Notes under the pieces: model-generated
Databases searched by the model: none
Seen by the model: only the letters and a program-made list of their open reading frames with translations
Told to the model about the DNA's origin: nothing
Program-made: the position numbers and the translations under genes
Source of the DNA: Candidatus Eremiobacterota bacterium
GTDB taxonomy: Bacteria > Vulcanimicrobiota > CADAWZ01 > Ess09-12
Length of the DNA: 64,000 nucleotides
Assembly: GCA_031082125.1 (NCBI GenBank)
Contig: JAVHLM010000003.1
Coordinates: forward strand, 1 to 64,000
Direction: 5' to 3'
Shown here: one piece after another, positions 8,590-16,147 of the stretch
Layout of the letters: every line of letters begins with the position of its first letter
Numbering within the stretch: the stretch's first letter is position 1

Positions 8590-9725
8590 GCATGATAAGG
8601 CTCCTGGCAGTCATAAGAAAAGAGACAATCCACATCACGAGGGACTTGAGGAGCCTCATCACGGCCATCCTGCTCCCCCTGGTGCTCATGGTCGCCTACT
8701 GCGAATCCCTGAGCCTTGACGTAAACAACATTCCCATGGTGATCATCGACTATGACAAGACCAAGGAAAGCAGGGACCTCGTAGACCGCTTCGTGAGCTC
8801 CGGCTATTTTTCCATCGTGGAGTACGTGGACAGCTACCGCGCGATGCAGCGGGCCATAGACGCGGGAAGAGCGGTCATCGGGCTCACCATCCCGAGAGAT
8901 TTCGGCAAGCTCATCAATACCGCCGAGAAGCGTGTCCCTCTCCAGGTGCTTCTGGACGGCACAGACCCCAACAGGGGCTCAACGGCCAACGGCTACACGC
9001 AGGTCATCGCCCAGAACTATTCCCAGCAGATGATAATGGACCGCTTCGCCCGTCTCGGCATAATCCAGAGCGCTGTTCCCATACAGCCAAGGATAAGAAT
9101 ATGGTACAACCCGACGCTCCGGAGCAAGAATTTTCTTGTGCCGGGCCTCGTGGCAATGATAATGGCAATCCTTGCGGCGCTTCTCACGTCGGCTACCGTT
9201 GCGCGCGAGTGGGAAAACGGCACCATGGAGCTCCTTATCTCCACCCCGATCTCGGCTTTCGAGATAGTGCTGGGAAAATTCATCCCTTACTTCATCATAG
9301 GGCTCATCGACAGCATCATGATAATTATCGTGGGGACCATGTACTACCACGTGCCTATTGTGGGGAGCCTCGCGCTTCTTGCCCTTCTGATAGTCCTTTT
9401 CCTCACGGGGATGCTTCTGCTGGGCCTCCTTATCTCATGCTCCTTCAGATCGACCCTGATGGCCAACCAGCTTGCCTTCATGGTGACGTACCTTCCCACG
9501 ATGCTCCTCTCGGGCTTCGTGTTTTTCATCCCGGGGATGCCCAAGGTGCTCCAGTACCTCTCCAGAATTGTGCCCGCCACCTATTTTCTCACCTGTTCCC
9601 GCGGCATCTTCATGAAGGGAGTCGGGATGGAGGTCCTCTACGAGTCTTTTCTTTTTCTTGCCATTTTTGATATGCTGGTGATTGCCCTTACGATAATGAG
9701 CTTCAGAAAGACCCTCGACACATAG
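8586..9725 (+). CDS. ABC-2 type permease (YbhS/YbhR family), first copy
   Basis: 379 residues. One N-terminal membrane helix (about 24-42) is followed by a large extracytoplasmic domain (about 45-180). A C-terminal bundle of five or six membrane helices begins near residue 184 (FLVPGLVAMIMAILAALLTSATVA). The motif REWENGTMELLISTPIS, which follows the first bundle helix, is characteristic of ABC-2 exporters. It overlaps the second ATPase gene by four bases. With its neighbour it forms the membrane core of the pump. The substrate cannot be deduced; YbhFSR-type pumps have been linked to drugs and cations. Confidence 0.88.
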   Translation: MSMIRLLAVIRKETIHITRDLRSLITAILLPLVLMVAYCESLSLDVNNIPMVIIDYDKTKESRDLVDRFVSSGYFSIVEYVDSYRAMQRAIDAGRAVIGLTIPRDFGKLINTAEKRVPLQVLLDGTDPNRGSTANGYTQVIAQNYSQQMIMDRFARLGIIQSAVPIQPRIRIWYNPTLRSKNFLVPGLVAMIMAILAALLTSATVAREWENGTMELLISTPISAFEIVLGKFIPYFIIGLIDSIMIIIVGTMYYHVPIVGSLALLALLIVLFLTGMLLLGLLISCSFRSTLMANQLAFMVTYLPTMLLSGFVFFIPGMPKVLQYLSRIVPATYFLTCSRGIFMKGVGMEVLYESFLFLAIFDMLVIALTIMSFRKTLDT

Positions 9726-9727
9726 CC

Positions 9728-10846
9728 ATGATAGGAAGACTGCTGACCATCATTGCCAAGGAGTTCATCCAGTACCGCAGGAACCCTGCGATGCTGAGGA
9801 TGATCGTCCTCATGCCGATCATGCAGATGTTTATTTTCGGCTATGCCGCCGTGCTTGATATCAAGGACATCAATATAGCCGTTCTGGACAAGGACAAGTC
9901 GTCATATTCAAGAGAGCTTCGCGAAAACTTTATCTCGTCGAACTACTTCATCGTGAAGTACGACGTGGACAGGGAAAGCGAGATAGTGAGCCTGCTTGAC
10001 CGCGAGAAAGTCTTCGCCGGCATCATTATCCCCCCCGATTTCTCAAGGAATATAAAATCGGGAAAAACAGCCAGGGTGCAGGTGGTCATTGATGGCACCA
10101 ACAGCTCGGCGGCAGGCGTCATCAGCAATTACTCGGCAAGCACCATATCCTCATACTCTTCAAAGCTCCTCGCCGAAAAAGGGCTCGACCCTTCAAAAAT
10201 GGGCTCCCTCTCCGTCGAGGAGCGCTACCTTTACAACCCATCGCTTAACAACCAGTATTTCTTCATCCCCGGCATCCTTGGCATGATTGTCCTGGTCTTC
10301 GGAATGCCCATCACGGCCATGGCTATCGTGCGCGAGAAGGAGCAGGGGACCCTCGAGCAGATCATCGTGACGCCCATCACTTCCACCGAGCTCATCCTGG
10401 GAAAGGTGATCCCCACGACAATCCTCATCATGATAAGCGCTTCCGGCATCATCCTGCTCTCCCTCCTGTGGTTCAAGCTCCCGCTCCGCGGTGAGCTCTG
10501 GCAGCTCTATCTCGCAATCTGTCTCTTCCTTCTGAACAGCCTGGGCATCGGCATCTTCATCTCCACTATCTCAAACACTCAGCAACAGGCAATCCTCACC
10601 AGCTTCTTCGTGAACATGCCCATGATACTCTTCTCGGGTTTCATGTTTCCCGTGGACAACATGCCGGCGCTCTTCAAGCGCTTTGCCGACATCAATGCCA
10701 TGCGCTATTTCCTGGAGTGCTCCCGGGACATCTTCCTGAAGGGCACCTCGTGGGAAGATCTCAGCCATGATCTCATCGCCATGGGCATCCTGGGCATCAT
10801 TGTGTTTACGGCGAGCATCGTCAATTTCCACAAGCGTATTGACTGA
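9728..10846 (+). CDS. ABC-2 type permease (YbhS/YbhR family), second copy; last gene of the operon
   Basis: 372 residues with the same plan as the preceding permease: an N-terminal helix (MIVLMPIMQMFIFGYAA), a large soluble domain, then a membrane bundle introduced by REKEQGTLEQIIVTPI. It starts two bases after the previous stop, completing the TetR-TolC-adaptor-ATPase-ATPase-permease-permease set. It ends 11 bases before the stop of a gene on the opposite strand. The two permeases are related but distinct, consistent with a heterodimeric channel. Confidence 0.88.
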   Translation: MIGRLLTIIAKEFIQYRRNPAMLRMIVLMPIMQMFIFGYAAVLDIKDINIAVLDKDKSSYSRELRENFISSNYFIVKYDVDRESEIVSLLDREKVFAGIIIPPDFSRNIKSGKTARVQVVIDGTNSSAAGVISNYSASTISSYSSKLLAEKGLDPSKMGSLSVEERYLYNPSLNNQYFFIPGILGMIVLVFGMPITAMAIVREKEQGTLEQIIVTPITSTELILGKVIPTTILIMISASGIILLSLLWFKLPLRGELWQLYLAICLFLLNSLGIGIFISTISNTQQQAILTSFFVNMPMILFSGFMFPVDNMPALFKRFADINAMRYFLECSRDIFLKGTSWEDLSHDLIAMGILGIIVFTASIVNFHKRID

Positions 10847-10857
10847 GGGAGCACCGG

Positions 10858-11301
10858 CTAGGGGATCGTCATGAAGCGCCGCCCTGCAAGGTTCAGGAGG
10901 CAGAAATGCTTCATGTGCCGAACCAGCCTCTCCCAGGCTTCCTCGGAGTCTCTGAAGAGCCTCTCTGCGTGGAGAAGGCATGATTTTTTCCTGAGCTTCA
11001 GGTATCTTTCAAGGTGCCTGAGGGCCTTGTGATAGCCTATGAGCTCCCTGTCCCTGAGCAGCTCCGCTTCCTTGACGGCGCTGCGCTCCTCAATGGTGAG
11101 GTATGCCTTGGAAGCCTCCCTTATGCGGTTATAAAAGCGCTCCATATCGGAGTTCAGCTCACGGCGGGCTATGGCGAGGTAGGCTTCCACCTCCTCCGGC
11201 ATCATCTCCCCATGGAGAAGGGTAGCGCAAATCAGGGGTATCCGGCTCAATGCATAAGGCTTCCTGCCTGGAGCGGCTGCCAGGGCCTGCGTCGTCATCA
11301 T
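10858..11301 (-). CDS. uncharacterised 147-residue helical protein
   Basis: I do not recognise a family. The sequence is almost entirely predicted helix, rich in Arg, Glu and Leu (ERSAVKEAELLRDRELIGYHKALRHLERYLKLRKK), with no signal peptide or membrane segment after the first 30 residues. A GGAGGTGG ribosome binding site stands eight bases before the ATG at 11301, which supports the start. It lies convergent to the efflux operon and upstream of an inverted repeat at 11321-11343. Codon use resembles its neighbours. Confidence 0.65.
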   Translation of the reverse strand: MMTTQALAAAPGRKPYALSRIPLICATLLHGEMMPEEVEAYLAIARRELNSDMERFYNRIREASKAYLTIEERSAVKEAELLRDRELIGYHKALRHLERYLKLRKKSCLLHAERLFRDSEEAWERLVRHMKHFCLLNLAGRRFMTIP

Positions 11302-11320
11302 GGTGAACCACCTCCGTCGC

Positions 11321-11343
11321 TTTTATCCCATTGTAGGATAAAA
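11321..11343. repeat. inverted repeat in the 5' region of the helical-protein gene
   Basis: TTTTATCC, seven bases, then GGATAAAA form a perfect 8+8 inverted repeat between the probable promoter region and the ribosome binding site of the gene at 10858-11301. It could be an operator or a leader hairpin. There is no T-run in the gene's direction, so it is not a terminator for it. Confidence 0.4.
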
Positions 11344-11416
11344 AAGATGCGACGACGGTGATCCCTGTCACAGAAAGAGGGATGGAGGTATTACGATCAG
11401 GTAATATATTCCCTTT

Positions 11417-12757
11417 TCACCCGAGCTTGTCGGCGATGACGGAGGCGATCTTTCCCACGACTTCATTGAGCTCCTTCTCGTCAGGCCCCTCAGCCATCAC
11501 CCTGATGAGGGGCTCGGTGCCTGAGGGCCTCACAAGGAGCCTTCCCCTGTCCTTGAGGAGCTCCTCGGTCTCCTTGATGGCCGCCGAGATATCCTCATCA
11601 TCTGAAAGCCTGTCCTTGTGCCTTGCCTTCACGTTCACAAGGAGCTGCGGCATGTGTTTCATGCAGGCTGCCAGCTCATGAAGGGGCTTCCCCGATTCCT
11701 TCAGAATACGGGCCAGCAGCACTGCCGTCGCGATGCCGTCGCCGGTGGTATTGTGTTCAAGAAGGATGATATGGCCTGACTGCTCGCCGCCGATCAAGGC
11801 GCCCCTCCGCTTCATCTCCTCGATGACATGGCGGTCGCCCACCTTGGTGCGGATAAGCTTTATGCCCATCGAATCGAGGGCCTGCTCCATGCCAAGGTTG
11901 CTCATCACCGTCGCGACAAGCACATCGGGGCCGAGCTTTCCGCTCTCCTTGAGGAACCGGGCCGCTATGGTGAGAATCTGGTCTCCATCGACAAATTTCC
12001 CCATTTCATCGACGGCGAGGCACCGGTCCGCATCACCGTCAAAGGCAAGGCCCGCCGAGGCACCCTTGGCAAGGATCACCTTTTTCAGGTGGCCCATGTT
12101 TGTCGATCCGCACTGCACGTTTATCCTGAGGCCGTCAGGCTCATCATGAAGGGCGATTACCGAGGCGCCAAGCTCAGTGAAGATCCTCGGTGCGAGCCTG
12201 AAGGCGGCACCAAAGGCGCAGTCGAGGACTACTTTGATCCCCGTGAGGCTTCCCCCCACACTCTTCTTGACATGGTCGCAGTACATGTCCTCGGCGATGA
12301 GCACGGGCGTCACCCGGCCCAGGTCTTCTCCGACAGGCCTCGGGAGCGTGTCCTCGGGCGCCAGGACAAGCTCCTCAATCCTCTCCTCGTCTTCGTCGGG
12401 GAGCTTGTAGCCCTCATGGGAGAAAAGCTTGATGCCATTGTCGCCTATGGGATTGTGGGACGCCGATATCATGACGCCCATCTGCGCATTCAGCTGCCTT
12501 GTGAGAAATGCCACCGCAGGTGTGGGAATGATGCCCACCTTGAGCACATCGGCGCCGATTGAGCATGCCCCCGCCAGGAATGCTCCCTCCAGCATATCGC
12601 CTGAGATCCTCGTGTCCCTCCCGATGACTATCCTGGGATGTGATATATTGCAGGTGAAATAACAGGCCGCTGCGCGGCCCAGCCTGAAGGCAAGCTCTGG
12701 GCTGAGGTCTTCGTTCGCCACGCCGCGGATACCGTCAGTCCCGAACAGGGTTCCCAT
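11417..12757 (-). CDS. glmM: phosphoglucosamine mutase GlmM
   Basis: 446 residues, the usual length. The enzyme converts glucosamine-6-phosphate to glucosamine-1-phosphate on the way to UDP-GlcNAc for peptidoglycan. All landmarks are present: FGTDGIRG at residues 5-12, the phosphoserine loop MISASHNP (Ser100), the metal loop DGDADR, and the phosphate-binding loop RPSGTEPLIRVM near the C-terminus. Its start overlaps the cdaR stop in a TAATG junction, so the two are translationally coupled. In bacteria with this operon GlmM can also bind and inhibit CdaA; that interaction is known in Firmicutes and inferred here. Confidence 0.96.
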   Translation of the reverse strand: MGTLFGTDGIRGVANEDLSPELAFRLGRAAACYFTCNISHPRIVIGRDTRISGDMLEGAFLAGACSIGADVLKVGIIPTPAVAFLTRQLNAQMGVMISASHNPIGDNGIKLFSHEGYKLPDEDEERIEELVLAPEDTLPRPVGEDLGRVTPVLIAEDMYCDHVKKSVGGSLTGIKVVLDCAFGAAFRLAPRIFTELGASVIALHDEPDGLRINVQCGSTNMGHLKKVILAKGASAGLAFDGDADRCLAVDEMGKFVDGDQILTIAARFLKESGKLGPDVLVATVMSNLGMEQALDSMGIKLIRTKVGDRHVIEEMKRRGALIGGEQSGHIILLEHNTTGDGIATAVLLARILKESGKPLHELAACMKHMPQLLVNVKARHKDRLSDDEDISAAIKETEELLKDRGRLLVRPSGTEPLIRVMAEGPDEKELNEVVGKIASVIADKLG

Positions 12758-13710
12758 TATTCTCCCTCCTTGCGGATTGTAATCTTGACAAGCACACTCT
12801 TCTGGCTCATCAGGGTGCCGCCCTGGGGCTGTATGAGGTTGACCTGCTTCTGCACGTCACCCCTGATGTTCTTGAGACTGATAGCCTCCGTGTGAAGGAC
12901 CTCCTCGGTGACCGTTGATTTCCCGGGGAAAAGCACGGTGGCGACGGGAGGCTCTATCATCACCTGCGTAACGGCATATCCCTGGGCGGGGCTGTCCATT
13001 ATCCTGGGGTTGACCGGAAGGGTCATGGCCCTGATCGTGGACCGGACCGGCATGTCCACCTTGATATACTTGGGATTCACATCGACAAATACAATGGTGC
13101 CCTGGGCATCCTTCGGCTCCGGCTGCACGCGCTGCTTGAGGTCCATGTCGGCCGCCGTCACATTGACGGTCACCCCGACATCCTTGATGCTCCTGAGCGA
13201 CGACTGTGCGCCGGAGACCTCAACTTCCTGCGGCTCCACGACGGCCTTTCCTGCCACGTAGCCCTCCTTGGGAGCTCCCACGACATTCACTTTCACATGG
13301 AAGCTCCGCCTCTCCAGCTTTTCAAGCACAATCTTGGCTCTTGAAGGCTGTTTCTCAAGCACGGTAAGACCCGGCGGGATCTTCACGCCGACATCCACCC
13401 AGTTCTGCCCCTCCGTCATGCCTTCAAGATCGACGAACGCCTTGAAATGCTCGGGCATAATCTTGTCAATGACCTGCGGCGGGCCCTTCACGGTGATTAT
13501 CACCTTGTCGGGTCCCTTGGTGAGCATGAGATCGGTTTTCTCGTTCTGATACACCACCGGGAGGTAGATGCTCGTCTGGGACTCGTTCCTCACGGAGAGG
13601 GGTGCCTGGGTGAAGCGGACCCAGGCCCAGAGGGACATGCTCAGGATGATGCAGAGTATCTTAAGTCCCAGGTTGTTTTTTAAAAAATGCGTCAATCGCA
13701 TTTTTCGCAC
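12757..13710 (-). CDS. cdaR: YbbR-domain protein CdaR, regulator of the diadenylate cyclase
   Basis: 317 residues. A single N-terminal membrane helix (about 10-30, LGLKILCIILSMSLWAWV) anchors an extracytoplasmic region of about three YbbR-like beta repeats, seen as recurring VxGP/VSG...V.V motifs. CdaR modulates CdaA, the neighbouring cyclic-di-AMP synthase. The start overlaps the end of cdaA by 50 bases, unusually deep. The conserved LKNNLGLKIL start lies right after the Met, so the overlap seems real. The cdaA-cdaR-glmM order is the classical one. Confidence 0.9.
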   Translation of the reverse strand: MRKMRLTHFLKNNLGLKILCIILSMSLWAWVRFTQAPLSVRNESQTSIYLPVVYQNEKTDLMLTKGPDKVIITVKGPPQVIDKIMPEHFKAFVDLEGMTEGQNWVDVGVKIPPGLTVLEKQPSRAKIVLEKLERRSFHVKVNVVGAPKEGYVAGKAVVEPQEVEVSGAQSSLRSIKDVGVTVNVTAADMDLKQRVQPEPKDAQGTIVFVDVNPKYIKVDMPVRSTIRAMTLPVNPRIMDSPAQGYAVTQVMIEPPVATVLFPGKSTVTEEVLHTEAISLKNIRGDVQKQVNLIQPQGGTLMSQKSVLVKITIRKEGE

Positions 13711-14539
13711 CTGCTCCCTGTAGTTTTCTTGCCCGGTCCCCCGCCGAGGCGAACTGGAATGGATAAAAAGTCAGGAGGACCTTTTTGAGAGTCTCTTCCG
13801 TGAGGTTCTTGGTGAATTTCCCGTTCCTTGCAATCGAGATGTTTCCCGTCTCTTCAGAAATGATTATCACAATGGCATCGGTCTGCTCAGACAAGCCCAG
13901 GGCCGCACGGTGCCTTGTCCCGTAGCTTCTCCCCTGGGAGGACATCAGGTTCTCCGAGAGGGGCAGGTAGCAGCTTGCGGCCACGATCTTGTCGGCCCTC
14001 ACGATGACGGCGCCGTCATGGAGGGGGCTCTTGGTGTTGAAAATAGAGAGGAGAAGCTTGGCCGACACCTCGCCGTTGAGCCTCGTACCTGTCTCGATGA
14101 ACTCCTCGAGGCCTGTCTCCCTCTCAATGACCATGAGAGCCCCTGTCTTGGACTGCGAAAAGATTGCCGCCGTCCACACTATGTCATCGATCATTTTAGT
14201 AAGATCCTCCCGGTGTACCCTCCCAAAGGCGGTCTTTATCCCCCCCCCGCGGCCGAGAAAGCCGAGGGCGCGGCGGAGCTCCGGCTGAAACACGATGGGA
14301 ATGGCGACGACAAAGCCGTAGAGAGAGTAATGGAGAAGCCAGTAGATGGTCTGCAGGTTCAGCTTGTAGCTGATGAAGAGGAGGATCAGAAGGACTCCTA
14401 CTCCCTGAAGAATCTGCACGGCCCGCGTTCCTTTGATCAGCAGAAAGAGGTAATAGAGCAGGATGGCTACAAAGAATATGTCAAGGAGATCACGGTAGGT
14501 GATGGTGGAACTAAGAGTGGAAAGGACTTTCGTTATCAT
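13661..14539 (-). CDS. cdaA: membrane diadenylate cyclase CdaA
   Basis: 292 residues. It joins two ATP molecules into cyclic-di-AMP. Three N-terminal membrane helices (about residues 20-85) precede a DisA_N/DAC domain with both catalytic motifs intact: DGA at 175-177 (SPLHDGAVIV) and RHR at 209-211 (YGTRHRAALG). The ribosome binding site AAAGGTG precedes the ATG. It is followed by cdaR and glmM and preceded at 102 bases by speE on the same strand, so it may be read from the speD promoter or from its own. A roughly 25-residue C-terminal tail follows the DAC domain. Confidence 0.95.
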   Translation of the reverse strand: MITKVLSTLSSTITYRDLLDIFFVAILLYYLFLLIKGTRAVQILQGVGVLLILLFISYKLNLQTIYWLLHYSLYGFVVAIPIVFQPELRRALGFLGRGGGIKTAFGRVHREDLTKMIDDIVWTAAIFSQSKTGALMVIERETGLEEFIETGTRLNGEVSAKLLLSIFNTKSPLHDGAVIVRADKIVAASCYLPLSENLMSSQGRSYGTRHRAALGLSEQTDAIVIIISEETGNISIARNGKFTKNLTEETLKKVLLTFYPFQFASAGDRARKLQGAGAKNAIDAFFKKQPGT

Positions 14540-14641
14540 TGATCACCTTTAATGGTTCAATACCATGAGAATCAGCAAATTCCTGCAGAAGTCCCGAAAG
14601 AAATGACAGGCCCCGGAACGCAGGGCAGGTTTCCTTATCCC

Positions 14642-15580
14642 TTATATAATATAGACAGGGGCATTGAAATGGGCGAGGGCCTCACCCCTCTGCATGATCT
14701 GCTCGTGGCGGAGACGCTCCGTCCTGAAATACTTGGGGAGATGAAAGATCCCTGCATGGGTCTCGCCGTCATAAAAGGAGAGCTCGCCTTCAACACGTTC
14801 GGCGATGCGCCTGTCTATCTCTTCCTTGCTTACCGAGAGGGGATCGTGGGACTCGGAGGCGCAGATATAGGACCATACCACGTCAAAACAGGGGATCCTC
14901 GCAAGGTAGGTGCGCACCAGGGGAAAGACTTCTTTCACGGTGCGGTGGAGCGCGCTGTGGGTCCTCACGTCAATGAGATCGGCACGGGATGACTGCATGA
15001 TAAGAGCGCCGCCTTTGGCGAGCCTGTTCTTGAGGATCGTGAAATATTCAACGGAATAGATACCGCTCGAAGGAGTATGGGGAAGGGGCTCCGTCAGGTC
15101 GCTTATGATGAGATCGAAAAGCATGGCATTGTTCTCAACCCATGCATAGGCATCGGTGAAAAGGAGAGTGAGCCTCGGGTCGGAATATGCCCCCTTTGAC
15201 CACTCGGGAAGGTATTCCTTGCAGATCTCGATGAGCTTCTCATCGAGATCTATCATGGTGACTTCCTTCACGGTCCTGTGCCTGAGGACCTCGCGAAGGC
15301 ACGCGCCTTCTCCTCCTCCGAGGATGAGCACCTTTGCGGGACCATGGTGAGAGGTCATTCCGGGATGAACAAGGGCCTCATGGTAGATAAACTCGTCCCG
15401 CTCGGCCGACTGCATGTCCCCGTCAAGGAGAAGAATCTTGCCGTATACGGCGCTTTCCACTATCCCCACTTCCTGGAAAGGCGTCCTGTCCGTGAGGATT
15501 GTTCTCTTTATGGCATGCATGTGGGCTTCATAATCGGCGATGCGATCAATGTACCACCACCAGTTACGCACTTTGGACAA
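14642..15580 (-). CDS. speE: polyamine aminopropyltransferase (spermidine synthase family)
   Basis: 312 residues. It transfers aminopropyl groups from decarboxylated S-adenosylmethionine to a diamine or polyamine. The nucleotide-binding loop reads LILGGGEGACLREVL near residue 87, with GGGEG instead of the more common GGGDG; this variant also occurs in thermospermine-type enzymes, so the exact product is open. The catalytic loop is ISDLTEPLPHTPSSGIYS near residue 160. It overlaps speD by 17 bases, giving a two-gene polyamine operon. Confidence 0.88.
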   Translation of the reverse strand: MSKVRNWWWYIDRIADYEAHMHAIKRTILTDRTPFQEVGIVESAVYGKILLLDGDMQSAERDEFIYHEALVHPGMTSHHGPAKVLILGGGEGACLREVLRHRTVKEVTMIDLDEKLIEICKEYLPEWSKGAYSDPRLTLLFTDAYAWVENNAMLFDLIISDLTEPLPHTPSSGIYSVEYFTILKNRLAKGGALIMQSSRADLIDVRTHSALHRTVKEVFPLVRTYLARIPCFDVVWSYICASESHDPLSVSKEEIDRRIAERVEGELSFYDGETHAGIFHLPKYFRTERLRHEQIMQRGEALAHFNAPVYII

Positions 15581-15986
15581 CTTTCAGACCTCCCGGCATG
15601 TGAGTCTTTGAGAACGCATGACTGAAATATCCCCGCGAGTTGGGTATTCCCCGCTTCACCTCGGAAACGGAAATGTCCTGCGCATCGAGTTTTTCCGCTA
15701 TAAAATAACAAGCTCTCCAGGGTTCTGTGGTATCGCCGCATGTGTAGATATCTATGGCCGCATAGCCCAGCTCCGGCCACGTGTGAATGGACAGATGCGA
15801 TTCGGCTATGACGACGACACCGCTTACTCCGTACGGAGAGAATTTGTGAAACGCTGTTTCTCTGATCTCGGCCTTGGCTTCCAAGGCAGCCCGCACCATG
15901 ATGTCCTTGATTCCTGCCACGTCACAAAGGGAGTCTTTGTTACAGTGGGATAACTCAGCTAAGATATGGCAACCTATAGCCTTCAT
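15564..15986 (-). CDS. speD: S-adenosylmethionine decarboxylase proenzyme SpeD
   Basis: 140 residues from the ATG at 15986, which has GGAAGGGGTGG upstream; a GTG at 16028 is in frame but has no properly spaced ribosome binding site. The self-cleavage site is intact: AESHLSIHTWPELGYAA, where Ser63 becomes the pyruvoyl cofactor. It is the short prokaryotic class 1B type, making decarboxylated SAM for the adjacent speE product. A promoter with near-consensus boxes lies about 80 bases upstream. Confidence 0.95.
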   Translation of the reverse strand: MKAIGCHILAELSHCNKDSLCDVAGIKDIMVRAALEAKAEIRETAFHKFSPYGVSGVVVIAESHLSIHTWPELGYAAIDIYTCGDTTEPWRACYFIAEKLDAQDISVSEVKRGIPNSRGYFSHAFSKTHMPGGLKVVQSA

Positions 15987-16068
15987 GGCAAGCCACCCCT
16001 TCCTATGAGTTTTTCGAGGAGATCCCACCTCCGATATGCCGGGTTTTTTATAACAAAATACAAAATAT

Positions 16069-16097
16069 ATAATAACGAATTTTTCCCTGTTTGTAAA
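16069..16097 (-). promoter_or_regulatory. promoter of speD-speE
   Basis: On the minus strand TTTACA (16092-16097) and TATTAT (16069-16074) are separated by 17 bases in an AT-rich stretch between the speD start and the end of the next gene. It probably drives speDE and perhaps cdaA-cdaR-glmM. Confidence 0.7.
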
Positions 16098-16147
16098 GAG
16101 GTTTCGGGAATTTTTTCACCGCAGGGCCTGCAAGTCCTTTCCAGCCC

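Noticed and set aside
11828-12562. 244-codon open frame on the plus strand
   Set aside because: Antisense to glmM, which is fully conserved.
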